The notes below the pieces were generated by a model. It saw only the letters and a program-made list of their open reading frames with translations, did no database searches and was not told where the DNA came from. Made by a program: the position numbers and the translations under genes. From Spirosoma linguale DSM 74 (GTDB taxonomy: Bacteria; Bacteroidota; Bacteroidia; Cytophagales; Spirosomataceae), in NCBI GenBank assembly GCA_000024525.1, contig CP001769.1, forward strand, positions 1-64,000: DNA of 64,000 nucleotides. Direction: 5' to 3'. This document shows positions 43,666 to 51,176 of this stretch, piece after piece. The first letter of the stretch is position 1; every line of letters begins with the position of its first letter.

Positions 43666-44238
43666 ATGAAAACGAAGCTATTAACCCTGTGTTTGTCTTT
43701 AAGCATGCTTGTGGCTATGAATGGTGTTGCTCAGGACAGTAAACCAGGAAAAAGTAAGGCCAAAAAAGAAATGAGCGAAGCCGATGCGTCGGCGAAAGCA
43801 GCTGCCAAAGCGGAAAGTAAAGCCGCAAAAGACGCTGCCAAAGAGGGAAAGAAAGAGGCTAAGGAAGCTAAAGCCGATGTAAACGCTACAACGGATGCGG
43901 CAAAACAAGCGGCTGTAAATGACCGAATGGCGGCTGCAAGGGCTGCTAAAGCCGCCAGGAAAGCAGCGGCTGATGGTGGTGCTGCTGCGACCGCTGCACC
44001 AGATAAGGCGGTTAAGAAAGCCGATAATGCTGGTTTGAAAGACGATAAAATGAGCAAGTCGGCAAACGCATCCATGCCGAAAATGAAGGAAGAGAAGGCG
44101 ACCCCCGCTGATTACAAAGCACCGGTCGATCCATCGCAGAAAGGCCCCAACGGAGAGAAGGTAATGACCGGACCGCGGGGTGGCAAGTATTACATTAACA
44201 AAAATGGCAACAAGACGTACCTGAGCAGTGTAAAGTAA
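43666..44238 (+). CDS. Exported Ala/Lys-rich protein with PBCV basic adaptor-like C-terminus
   Basis: 190 residues. Signal peptide MKTKLLTLCLSLSMLVAMNG, then a low-complexity Ala/Lys/Glu region (about 30-140) predicted to be an extended helix, resembling histone H1-like or coiled linkers. The C-terminal 45 residues contain TGPRGGKYYINKNGNKTYL, which looks like the short PBCV-specific basic adaptor motif. Strongly basic overall, so binding of a polyanion (wall polymer, extracellular DNA, LPS) is conceivable, but that is inference. Single gene between recQ and a hairpin. Confidence 0.65.
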   Translation: MKTKLLTLCLSLSMLVAMNGVAQDSKPGKSKAKKEMSEADASAKAAAKAESKAAKDAAKEGKKEAKEAKADVNATTDAAKQAAVNDRMAAARAAKAARKAAADGGAAATAAPDKAVKKADNAGLKDDKMSKSANASMPKMKEEKATPADYKAPVDPSQKGPNGEKVMTGPRGGKYYINKNGNKTYLSSVK

Positions 44239-44261
44239 GGTATAAATAGTTCTCAAATATG

Positions 44262-44305
44262 AGTCGTCCCGCAGTATAGCGATTTAGCTATGCTTCGGGA
44301 CGACT
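44262..44305. terminator. Hairpin between convergent genes
   Basis: Arms AGTCGTCCCG...ATAGC / GCTAT...CGGGACGACT with two mismatches, between the Ala/Lys-rich gene and the convergent lipoprotein gene. Probable terminator for the former. Confidence 0.6.
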
Positions 44306-44371
44306 GATGTTTGTTGTAGGAGTCAGGCTTCTAAAACGAGACAGCCCATCGCCAGCCTATATACCAACCTG

Positions 44372-44893
44372 TTAATAATCGGAACGGTAGTATTTCTGTC
44401 CCGGGAGATTCCCTTTAATGATCCCGTCTTTAATAAGCTGGTTAACTACCTGGTTGGCCGATACTTCGTTACTTCCGCTTGTCGTGACCACCGCTTTCCA
44501 AAAGGGCTTTCCGTTAGAAATGTTGACCAATTGCAGCAACAGTTCATCGTTCGACGAAATGTATTTTCCGTAGCCGGATAAATAATTTCGACTGAAATCA
44601 ATGGTGAGCATCACTTCACTCTGGCAAGTTTGCTGTTGCTTTTGGATAGCCTCCTGCGGACTATCGAATGAAAGCGGGCTATTCGACACACTGCATACCT
44701 GATAGCCCTGAGGAAAAGCCGTTTGGAACGAGGCCAGATAAGCAGGGTTGGCACGGGTTAAGTTCGACACTACCAGAATGCGGGTAAAGTCCGTCCTCTC
44801 GTCCCGGTTTACATTAGACTGTATATACACATTCGAGCAGCTTGTCAACGTCATCAGAAAGCTGATAGCGAATGCAGAATAGCTGTTTTTCAT
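44372..44893 (-). CDS. Hypothetical lipoprotein
   Basis: 173 residues with a lipoprotein signal (MKNSYSAFAISFLMTLTSCSN, lipobox LTSC). The mature part has alternating strands and helices (ILVVSNLTRANPAYL, EVMLTIDFSRNYLSG, LLLQLVNISNGKPFW) and ends in a helical NQVVNQLIKDG. The pattern recalls curli-type or Bor-like periplasmic domains only loosely. I do not recognise the family. Divergent from the penicillin acylase gene with 121 bases between. Confidence 0.6.
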   Translation of the reverse strand: MKNSYSAFAISFLMTLTSCSNVYIQSNVNRDERTDFTRILVVSNLTRANPAYLASFQTAFPQGYQVCSVSNSPLSFDSPQEAIQKQQQTCQSEVMLTIDFSRNYLSGYGKYISSNDELLLQLVNISNGKPFWKAVVTTSGSNEVSANQVVNQLIKDGIIKGNLPGQKYYRSDY

Positions 44894-45014
44894 TACGTTT
44901 TTGATTTTTTATGTATTGATTGATATAACAAAATAAGTACATAGCGCGTAAAATGCCGGTTAGCGTTCTTCTATTGTTATTGTTGGCTATCTTACTCACA
45001 AATTAAGCAAGGGT

Positions 45015-47438
45015 ATGCGTCAACTACTTCTTTTCCTTATTATCATTTCATCAGCTTATTGCCGGGCTCAATCCAGTCAAACGATACGCACGGCTGGCCT
45101 TCAGCAGCCCGTTGAAATTATTCGTGACCGTTGGGGTGTCAATCATATCTACGCCAAAAACGAACACGATCTGTTCTTTGCCCAGGGCTATTCGGCGGCT
45201 CAGGACCGGCTGTTTCAACTGGAAATCTGGCGTCGGCAGGCTACCGGAACCGTGGCCGAACTGCTCGGCCCGCAGGAAATAAAGCGGGACATCGGCACCC
45301 GCCTGTTTCGGTACAAACCCAACGCAACCCCCGCCGACATTGACAAAGAACTGCTGCATTATCACCCGCACGGGCCGCAGATTGTAAAGGCGTTTGTAGC
45401 CGGGATCAATGCCTACGTTACCGAAATTCTGAAAACGCCCGAAAAGCTACCGTTCGAGTTTCGGGTGCTCGATACGAAACCCGGTTTCTGGACGCCCGAA
45501 GTCGTTATCAGCCGCCATCAGGGACTGATGTATAACGTTCGGGAGGAACTGAACTACGGGCGGCTGGTTAAGTTGATTGGTGCCGATAAACTCCGCGAAC
45601 TGCAATGGTTTCATCCACAGTCTACCCTGTCAAATACAACGTCTCCGGCACCCGATCTCACGCTTCATGTAAACGGCGACGAACTGTTTCAGCCAATTCT
45701 GGAACTTTACGAAGCCTTCCGTCTGCCGCTTAAATTCAAAGGGCAACCGACTAAGGAAGATGAGGATGAAGCCAGCCTGAATCGGGGTTTCGAGGCCGAT
45801 AAACAATACGTTGGCTCCAATAACTGGGTTATTTCGGGTGATAAATCGGCCAGCGGCTACCCAATGCTTGCCAACGACCCGCACCGGGCACAGTCAACGC
45901 CTTCGCTGCGCTACTGGGTTCACCTCAATGCGCCCGGCGTGGATTCGCCGGGCGCATCCACGCCGGGCTGGAATGTGGTTGGGGCCGGAGAGCCAACGCT
46001 GCCGGGTGTGTCGATTGGGCATAACGACTACGGCGCGTGGGGCCTAACCATTTTTGAGACGGATAACGAGGATTTATACGTCTACGAAACCAATCCCGCC
46101 AATCCAAACCAGTACCGCTATAAAGGCAAAGGGGCTACCTATCGCTGGTTAACAATGAAAACCTTTACAGAAACGATTCCTGTAAAGGGCGGAAAGCCGG
46201 TAACCGCCACACTCAAGTACACCCTTCACGGGCCGGTAGTGTTTGAGGATGCGAAACATCACAAAGCCTATGCCATTCGGTCGGGTGGGCTGGAGATCGG
46301 TTCTGCGCCGTATCTGGCCAGTTTACGCATGAATCAGGCCCGCAACTGGACCGAGTTTCGGAAAGCGTGTCTGTACAGTCGGGTGCCGGGCGAAAACATG
46401 ATCTGGGCCGATAAAACCGGCACCATCGGCTGGCAGTCGGTGGGGCTGGCACCCATTCGCAAGAATTTTACGGGGCTGGTGCCGGTACCCGGCGATGGCC
46501 GGTTCGAGTGGAGTGGCTTCCTGCCCATCGACCAGTTACCGAACAAGCTTAACCCGCCCGAAGGCTACGTAGCTACGGCCAATAATAACCTGACCTCCAC
46601 CAACTACCCACACCGGGATGCCCTCGGCTGGACCTGGGCGAGCCCCTCGCGGGCGCATCGTATTGAAGAAGTCCTGAACGACGGAACCCGGAAAACGATG
46701 GTCGATTTCATGGCGTTACAGGCCGATTACCTGTCTATCCCAGCCCGAACACTGGTGCCGTTATTGCAAAATCTGGCGTCGCCCAACGACCGTACGGAGC
46801 AGGCGCTGAGTTACCTCCGCCGGTGGGACTACAAACTAACGCCCAATTCTGTTGCGGCTTCTATTTATGTAGCCTGGGAGGGTCAGTTGAAGCAGGCTGT
46901 TTATCAGGAAAAAGTACCTGAAGTTGCCCAGCCGTATTTAAAAACTTTACCCACGAAGCGTGTTTACGATGCCTTGCTCGTGCCAACCCCCGGCCGCGAT
47001 AGTTTGTTGCTGACCTGTATGGACCGAGCCGTAGCGGAGCTAACCAAACGACTGGGGGCCGATATGGACGACTGGTCGTACGGGCAGCGGAAAAACAAAC
47101 ACATTACCATTACGCACCCGATGAGTAATCTGGTCGATAGGGCCATGCGGCAGAAAATAAACTTTGGTCCCGTGTCGCGCGGTGGTTATGCCGAAACGGT
47201 GAACGCGACGGGCAACGACCTCAACCAGACACACGGTGCCTCCTTCCGGATTCTGGTGGATACTGAGGACTGGGATAAAACATTGGGCATCAATACCCCC
47301 GGTCAGTCCGGCGACCCTGAGAGTCCGCATTACGGCGATTTATTCCCGATCTGGGCCGAGAATAGCTATTTCCCGGTATTTTTTACAAAGGAAAAAATCA
47401 AAACTGTTACCGAAGGTACAACAGTCCTGACGCCCTAA
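45015..47438 (+). CDS. Penicillin acylase family Ntn-hydrolase
   Basis: 807 residues. Signal peptide (MRQLLLFLIIISSAYCRAQ), then the two-chain Ntn-hydrolase of the penicillin amidase (S45) family: alpha part, a linker, and the beta chain whose N-terminal nucleophile Ser is in YVGSNNWVISGDKSASG (self-cleavage before Ser). NDPHR and the later DADxx-like loops complete the active site. Family members hydrolyse N-acyl bonds of beta-lactams, acyl-homoserine lactones or related amides; substrate unknown. Periplasmic. Confidence 0.93.
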   Translation: MRQLLLFLIIISSAYCRAQSSQTIRTAGLQQPVEIIRDRWGVNHIYAKNEHDLFFAQGYSAAQDRLFQLEIWRRQATGTVAELLGPQEIKRDIGTRLFRYKPNATPADIDKELLHYHPHGPQIVKAFVAGINAYVTEILKTPEKLPFEFRVLDTKPGFWTPEVVISRHQGLMYNVREELNYGRLVKLIGADKLRELQWFHPQSTLSNTTSPAPDLTLHVNGDELFQPILELYEAFRLPLKFKGQPTKEDEDEASLNRGFEADKQYVGSNNWVISGDKSASGYPMLANDPHRAQSTPSLRYWVHLNAPGVDSPGASTPGWNVVGAGEPTLPGVSIGHNDYGAWGLTIFETDNEDLYVYETNPANPNQYRYKGKGATYRWLTMKTFTETIPVKGGKPVTATLKYTLHGPVVFEDAKHHKAYAIRSGGLEIGSAPYLASLRMNQARNWTEFRKACLYSRVPGENMIWADKTGTIGWQSVGLAPIRKNFTGLVPVPGDGRFEWSGFLPIDQLPNKLNPPEGYVATANNNLTSTNYPHRDALGWTWASPSRAHRIEEVLNDGTRKTMVDFMALQADYLSIPARTLVPLLQNLASPNDRTEQALSYLRRWDYKLTPNSVAASIYVAWEGQLKQAVYQEKVPEVAQPYLKTLPTKRVYDALLVPTPGRDSLLLTCMDRAVAELTKRLGADMDDWSYGQRKNKHITITHPMSNLVDRAMRQKINFGPVSRGGYAETVNATGNDLNQTHGASFRILVDTEDWDKTLGINTPGQSGDPESPHYGDLFPIWAENSYFPVFFTKEKIKTVTEGTTVLTP

Positions 47439-47440
47439 TG

Positions 47441-47535
47441 CAGCGCAAACGGTGCGCTGTAACGATGAAAATCGGTAGTCGCGTGGCTGTTATTATTTGA
47501 CAACTGGTGTGCGGCTACGTGGCTTCCCAGCCACG
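47441..47535. repeat. Hairpin cluster between penicillin acylase and argS
   Basis: CAGCGCA/TGCGCTG (47441-47459) and CGTGGCT/AGCCACG (47518-47535), each perfect. A third copy of the GCGTGGCTG motif lies at 47481. The first hairpin may terminate the acylase gene. Confidence 0.5.
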
Positions 47536-47554
47536 CTACTTACGTTACATTTCG

Positions 47555-47562
47555 TACTTTTG
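47555..47562 (+). promoter_or_regulatory. TAnnTTTG -7 promoter element
   Basis: TACTTTTG, six bases before the argS ATG, which implies a nearly leaderless transcript and excludes the longer reading from 47497. No strong -33 partner was seen. Confidence 0.5.
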
Positions 47563-47568
47563 CGGATA

Positions 47569-49368
47569 ATGGATACTCAGTCAATCGTACAAGCCGATAT
47601 TACACGGGCAATTGCCGAACTCTATCCGGGCAGTGCCGGTGAGGTGCAGCTTTCGCCCACCAAAAAAGAATTTGAAGGACAGTACACCTTCGTTACGTTC
47701 CCTTACACCAAAATCCTTCGTCAGGCACCTGCCCAAATTGGTCAGGCAATTGGCAACTGGCTGGTTGAAAACAGCCCGGTTGTCAGCAAATTCAACGTTG
47801 TACAGGGATTTTTGAACATTAGCCTGGCCGATGCGGCCTGGGTTGAGGTATTGAACGATATGGCCACCGATGCCTCGTTCGGTACACTGCCGTCGAAAGG
47901 CCAGTCGGTGATGGTTGAGTTTTCGTCGCCCAACACCAACAAGCCGCTGCATTTGGGACATTTGCGGAATAATTTCCTGGGCGATTCGGTGAGTCGTATT
48001 CTGGTGGCAAATGGCTATGATGTCGTCAAAACCTGTATTGTCAACGACCGGGGCGTACACATCTGTAAATCCATGCTGGCCTATCGGATGTTTGGCAGCG
48101 ATGCGTCGGGCCAATGGGAAACGCCGGAAACGTCGGGTCTTAAAGGCGACCACCTGATCGGGAAGTACTATGTGCTATTCGATAAAGCGTACAAAGCGCA
48201 GGTCGAGGAGATGGTGGCGCAGGGAACTACCAAAGAAGTAGCCGAAAAGACCGCGCCACTCATGCAGGAAGTGCAGCAGATGCTGCGCCTTTGGGAACAG
48301 GGCGACCCCGAAACGGTTGCGCTCTGGAAAAAGCTGAACAACTGGGTATATGCCGGTTTCGACGTTACCTATAAAAGCATTGGCGTCAGCTTCGATAAGA
48401 CCTATTACGAATCGAATACGTATCTGCTTGGGAAGGAAATTGTTGAGGAAGGAATCCAGAAGGGTGTCTTTTATCGTAAAGATGATGGCTCCGTCTGGAT
48501 TGACCTGACGGAAGAGGGACTGGACCAGAAACTCGTGTTGCGGGGCGATGGTACATCCGTTTACATAACTCAGGACCTGGGTACTACGGATCTGAAATTT
48601 CAGGATTTTGGCAGCGACCGCCAGATCTGGGTGGTAGGTAATGAGCAGGACTACCATTTCAATGTGCTGTTCGCCATTCTTCGACGGTTAGGTCGTCCCT
48701 ATGCCAATGGGTTGTATCACCTCTCGTACGGTATGGTCGATCTGCCAACGGGTAAGATGAAATCCCGCGAGGGTACCGTTGTCGATGCGGATGATTTGAT
48801 TCAGGAGACGACGGATGCCGCATCGAACGCGGCCGATGAAGCGGCTAAAGGCAAACTCGATGAGTTTAGCGACGAGGAGAAAAAAGCATTGTTTCAGATG
48901 CTTGGCTTAGGGGCGCTGAAATATTACCTGTTGAAAGTCGACCCGCAGAAACGGATGCAGTTCAACCCCGCCGAATCGGTTGATTTGCACGGAAACACGG
49001 GACCTTATATTCAGTACGTTCACGCCAGGATTCAGTCCATCCTGCGAAAAGCAGCCGAAACGGGGGTAACGCTGGACGGTACCGTTATGGCTACTGGGTT
49101 AGATGACGTTGAGCAGCAGCTAATCCTGCTGCTGAGTCAATATCCACAGCGGATTGCCGAAGCCGGAGCAACCTATGCACCGTCTTACATTGCTCAGTAT
49201 GCATACGATCTGGCGAAGATATTCAACCAGTTCTATGATAAGCTGTCGATTCTGAAAGAAACGGATTCGGTAAAGCTGCACAGCCGCCTTGTTTTATCGA
49301 AACTGGTTGGTGAAACTATTCGTAAGGCAATGGGTTTATTGGGCATAGAAGTGCCATCGAAAATGTAG
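47569..49368 (+). CDS. argS: Arginyl-tRNA synthetase
   Basis: 599 residues from the ATG at 47569 (MDTQSIVQADITRAIAEL). Class I synthetase: N-terminal additional domain (about 1-110), HIGH as HLGH (NKPLHLGHLRNNFLGDS), the KMSK-equivalent GKMKSREGTVVDADDL, and a C-terminal DALR anticodon-binding domain with GPYIQYVHARIQSILRKA. It charges tRNA-Arg. The longer frame from 47497 would run across the hairpins and promoter. Single gene. Confidence 0.98.
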   Translation: MDTQSIVQADITRAIAELYPGSAGEVQLSPTKKEFEGQYTFVTFPYTKILRQAPAQIGQAIGNWLVENSPVVSKFNVVQGFLNISLADAAWVEVLNDMATDASFGTLPSKGQSVMVEFSSPNTNKPLHLGHLRNNFLGDSVSRILVANGYDVVKTCIVNDRGVHICKSMLAYRMFGSDASGQWETPETSGLKGDHLIGKYYVLFDKAYKAQVEEMVAQGTTKEVAEKTAPLMQEVQQMLRLWEQGDPETVALWKKLNNWVYAGFDVTYKSIGVSFDKTYYESNTYLLGKEIVEEGIQKGVFYRKDDGSVWIDLTEEGLDQKLVLRGDGTSVYITQDLGTTDLKFQDFGSDRQIWVVGNEQDYHFNVLFAILRRLGRPYANGLYHLSYGMVDLPTGKMKSREGTVVDADDLIQETTDAASNAADEAAKGKLDEFSDEEKKALFQMLGLGALKYYLLKVDPQKRMQFNPAESVDLHGNTGPYIQYVHARIQSILRKAAETGVTLDGTVMATGLDDVEQQLILLLSQYPQRIAEAGATYAPSYIAQYAYDLAKIFNQFYDKLSILKETDSVKLHSRLVLSKLVGETIRKAMGLLGIEVPSKM

Positions 49369-49435
49369 TTAGTCAGTTCTAATTCAGTACTTTTAAATAA
49401 CTATTGCCAAATTCTACCAAAACGAAAAACTAACC

Positions 49436-50056
49436 ATGAAAAAGAATTTAGTTTTTACTTTAATCGGCGTCGTAGTGATTGCGACCCTCACCAGTTTTAT
49501 GTCACTTTCAACACTCGTCAAAGGTATCTTCAGCAACAAAAGTGAAGCCATTGCAGCCCCTGCCAATGCGGTTGCTCCCGCTAAAAGTCTGTACGATTTC
49601 ACTGTAAACTCACTCGATGGTAAGCCCGTAGCCCTGAAAGCCTACAAAGGCAAAAAGGTCGTTATCCTGAACGTCGCTTCGAAGTGTGGTTTCACCCCAC
49701 AGTATGCCGACTGGGAGAAGTTCTACAAAGAACACGGTAATAAAATTGTTGTGCTTGGCTTTCCTGCCAATAACTTTGGCAGCCAGGAGCCCGGCAGCAG
49801 CGAAGAAATCGCTACCTTCTGCCAGAAGAACTATGGTGTAACCTTCCCCATGTTCGAGAAAGTATCGGTACTGGGCGACGATCAGGCTCCTTTGTACAAG
49901 TGGCTGACCGACAAGTCGATGAACGGCTGGAACGACAAGGCGCCAACCTGGAACTTCTGCAAATACGTCATCAACGAAAAAGGCGAACTGACGAACTTCT
50001 TTGCTTCGAAAGTAAAGCCAACCGACGAAGAGTTCAAAAAAGCTGTCGGCATCTAG
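49436..50056 (+). CDS. Exported glutathione peroxidase-family protein
   Basis: 206 residues. A membrane-anchor or signal segment (about 5-25) precedes a thioredoxin-fold domain. Peroxidatic Cys84 (NVASKCGFTPQY, Cys rather than Sec), Gln118 (FGSQEPG), Trp172 and Asn173 (PTWNF) complete the catalytic tetrad. Cys129 (FCQKNYG) is the likely resolving Cys, so it is a thioredoxin-dependent peroxidase rather than a true GSH enzyme. It reduces peroxides in the periplasm. Confidence 0.93.
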   Translation: MKKNLVFTLIGVVVIATLTSFMSLSTLVKGIFSNKSEAIAAPANAVAPAKSLYDFTVNSLDGKPVALKAYKGKKVVILNVASKCGFTPQYADWEKFYKEHGNKIVVLGFPANNFGSQEPGSSEEIATFCQKNYGVTFPMFEKVSVLGDDQAPLYKWLTDKSMNGWNDKAPTWNFCKYVINEKGELTNFFASKVKPTDEEFKKAVGI

Positions 50057-50069
50057 TATTTAGTTAAGT

Positions 50070-50131
50070 AAGTAGATTAGGTGTAGTAGGTTGACATGAG
50101 CTCATGCTGACCTATTACACCTAATCTACTT
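50070..50131. terminator. Intrinsic terminator after the peroxidase gene
   Basis: Near-perfect 22-base arms (AAGTAGATTAGGTGTAGTAG.. / ..ACACCTAATCTACTT) followed by TTT. It lies 13 bases after the stop codon of the peroxidase gene and before menA. Confidence 0.8.
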
Positions 50132-50156
50132 TTTAACCTACTGCATTCAAAACCAT

Positions 50157-51050
50157 ATGAAAAGCTGGATTGCGGCTGCCCGGCCGCGTACGTTACCGCT
50201 GGCCCTGGCCAGTATTATTCTTGGCAGTTTTCTGGCTTTCGCCAACCAGCATTTCGACTGGAAAATAGCTGTGCTGGCTGCGCTCACAACGATTTTCCTG
50301 CAAATACTGTCCAACTTTGCCAATGATTACGGCGATGCCGTTTCGGGCAAAGATACCGAGTTGCGGGTAGGCCCCCGCCGGGCCGTTGCTACCGGCGATA
50401 TTACGAAAGAGGCTATGCTCCGGGGCATAGTACTGATGTCCGTTCTCTCCTTAGTGTGTGGAATTGGGTTGCTGTCTGTTGCCTTTTATTCGGTAGAACC
50501 CAAGATCTTCTGGTTTTTCTTCGTGCTGGGATTGCTTAGCATTGCCGCGGCTATTGGCTATACCAATGGCAAGCGCCCATACGGTTACGCTGGTTTCGGC
50601 GACATTGCCGTGCTCATTTTCTTCGGTTGGGTGGGAGTGTTGGGTACTTATTTTTTATATACCCTGTCATTTAGCCCGCTGTTACTGCTTCCTGCCACCA
50701 GTGTTGGCCTGTTTGCCACCGGTGTGCTGAATATTAACAATATTCGCGACATCGAAACCGATACCATGACGGGCAAACGGTCTATTCCAGCGCGACTCGG
50801 TCTGTCACTCGCCATTCGTTATCACTGGGGATTACTTATTGCCGGTATGGCCTGCGCGCTTATCTATTCCTTTTTTACGGATGCTTCGGCGCTGGGCTAC
50901 CTGTACGTATTGGCTTTCCCGTTATTTTTCCTGAATGGCCGCGCCGTTGCCACGCACAACCGCCCCGTTGAGTTAAACGCCCGGCTGGGTCAGCTGGCGC
51001 TTACCACGCTGTTGTTCGTTATTCTGTTCGGACTTGGCCAGGTTGTGTAA
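50157..51050 (+). CDS. menA: 1,4-dihydroxy-2-naphthoate polyprenyltransferase
   Basis: 297 residues, eight or nine membrane helices, UbiA family. The two Asp-rich prenyl-diphosphate motifs are NFANDYGDAVSGKD (about 59-72) and NINNIRDIETDTMTGKRS, and the N-terminus AARPRTLPLALASIILG is MenA-like. It attaches the prenyl chain to DHNA in menaquinone synthesis, the usual respiratory quinone of this phylum. Good match in length and motifs. Confidence 0.93.
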   Translation: MKSWIAAARPRTLPLALASIILGSFLAFANQHFDWKIAVLAALTTIFLQILSNFANDYGDAVSGKDTELRVGPRRAVATGDITKEAMLRGIVLMSVLSLVCGIGLLSVAFYSVEPKIFWFFFVLGLLSIAAAIGYTNGKRPYGYAGFGDIAVLIFFGWVGVLGTYFLYTLSFSPLLLLPATSVGLFATGVLNINNIRDIETDTMTGKRSIPARLGLSLAIRYHWGLLIAGMACALIYSFFTDASALGYLYVLAFPLFFLNGRAVATHNRPVELNARLGQLALTTLLFVILFGLGQVV

Positions 51051-51073
51051 AGAGTGGCTGGCGCGAAAGAGTT

Positions 51074-51160
51074 GCTGGCGCGGGCATTCGCCCGTGCCCC
51101 CGCATAGATGCGAGTATATACTCGCTTTATAAAAAGGCGCGGGCGAATGCCCGCGCCAGC
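51074..51160. repeat. 21-bp inverted repeat after menA
   Basis: Arms 51074-51094 and 51140-51160 are exact reverse complements (core GGCGCGGGCATTCGCCCG) around a 45-base loop containing an inner palindrome GCGAGTATATACTCGC. It lies between the convergent menA and phosphatase genes. The internal symmetry suggests a dispersed repeat family member. Confidence 0.7.
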
Positions 51161-51176
51161 GCTCGCGATTAAACGG

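Noticed and set aside
47497..47568. Upstream extension of argS
   Set aside because: It covers hairpins and the TACTTTTG element; the conserved N-terminus begins at 47569.
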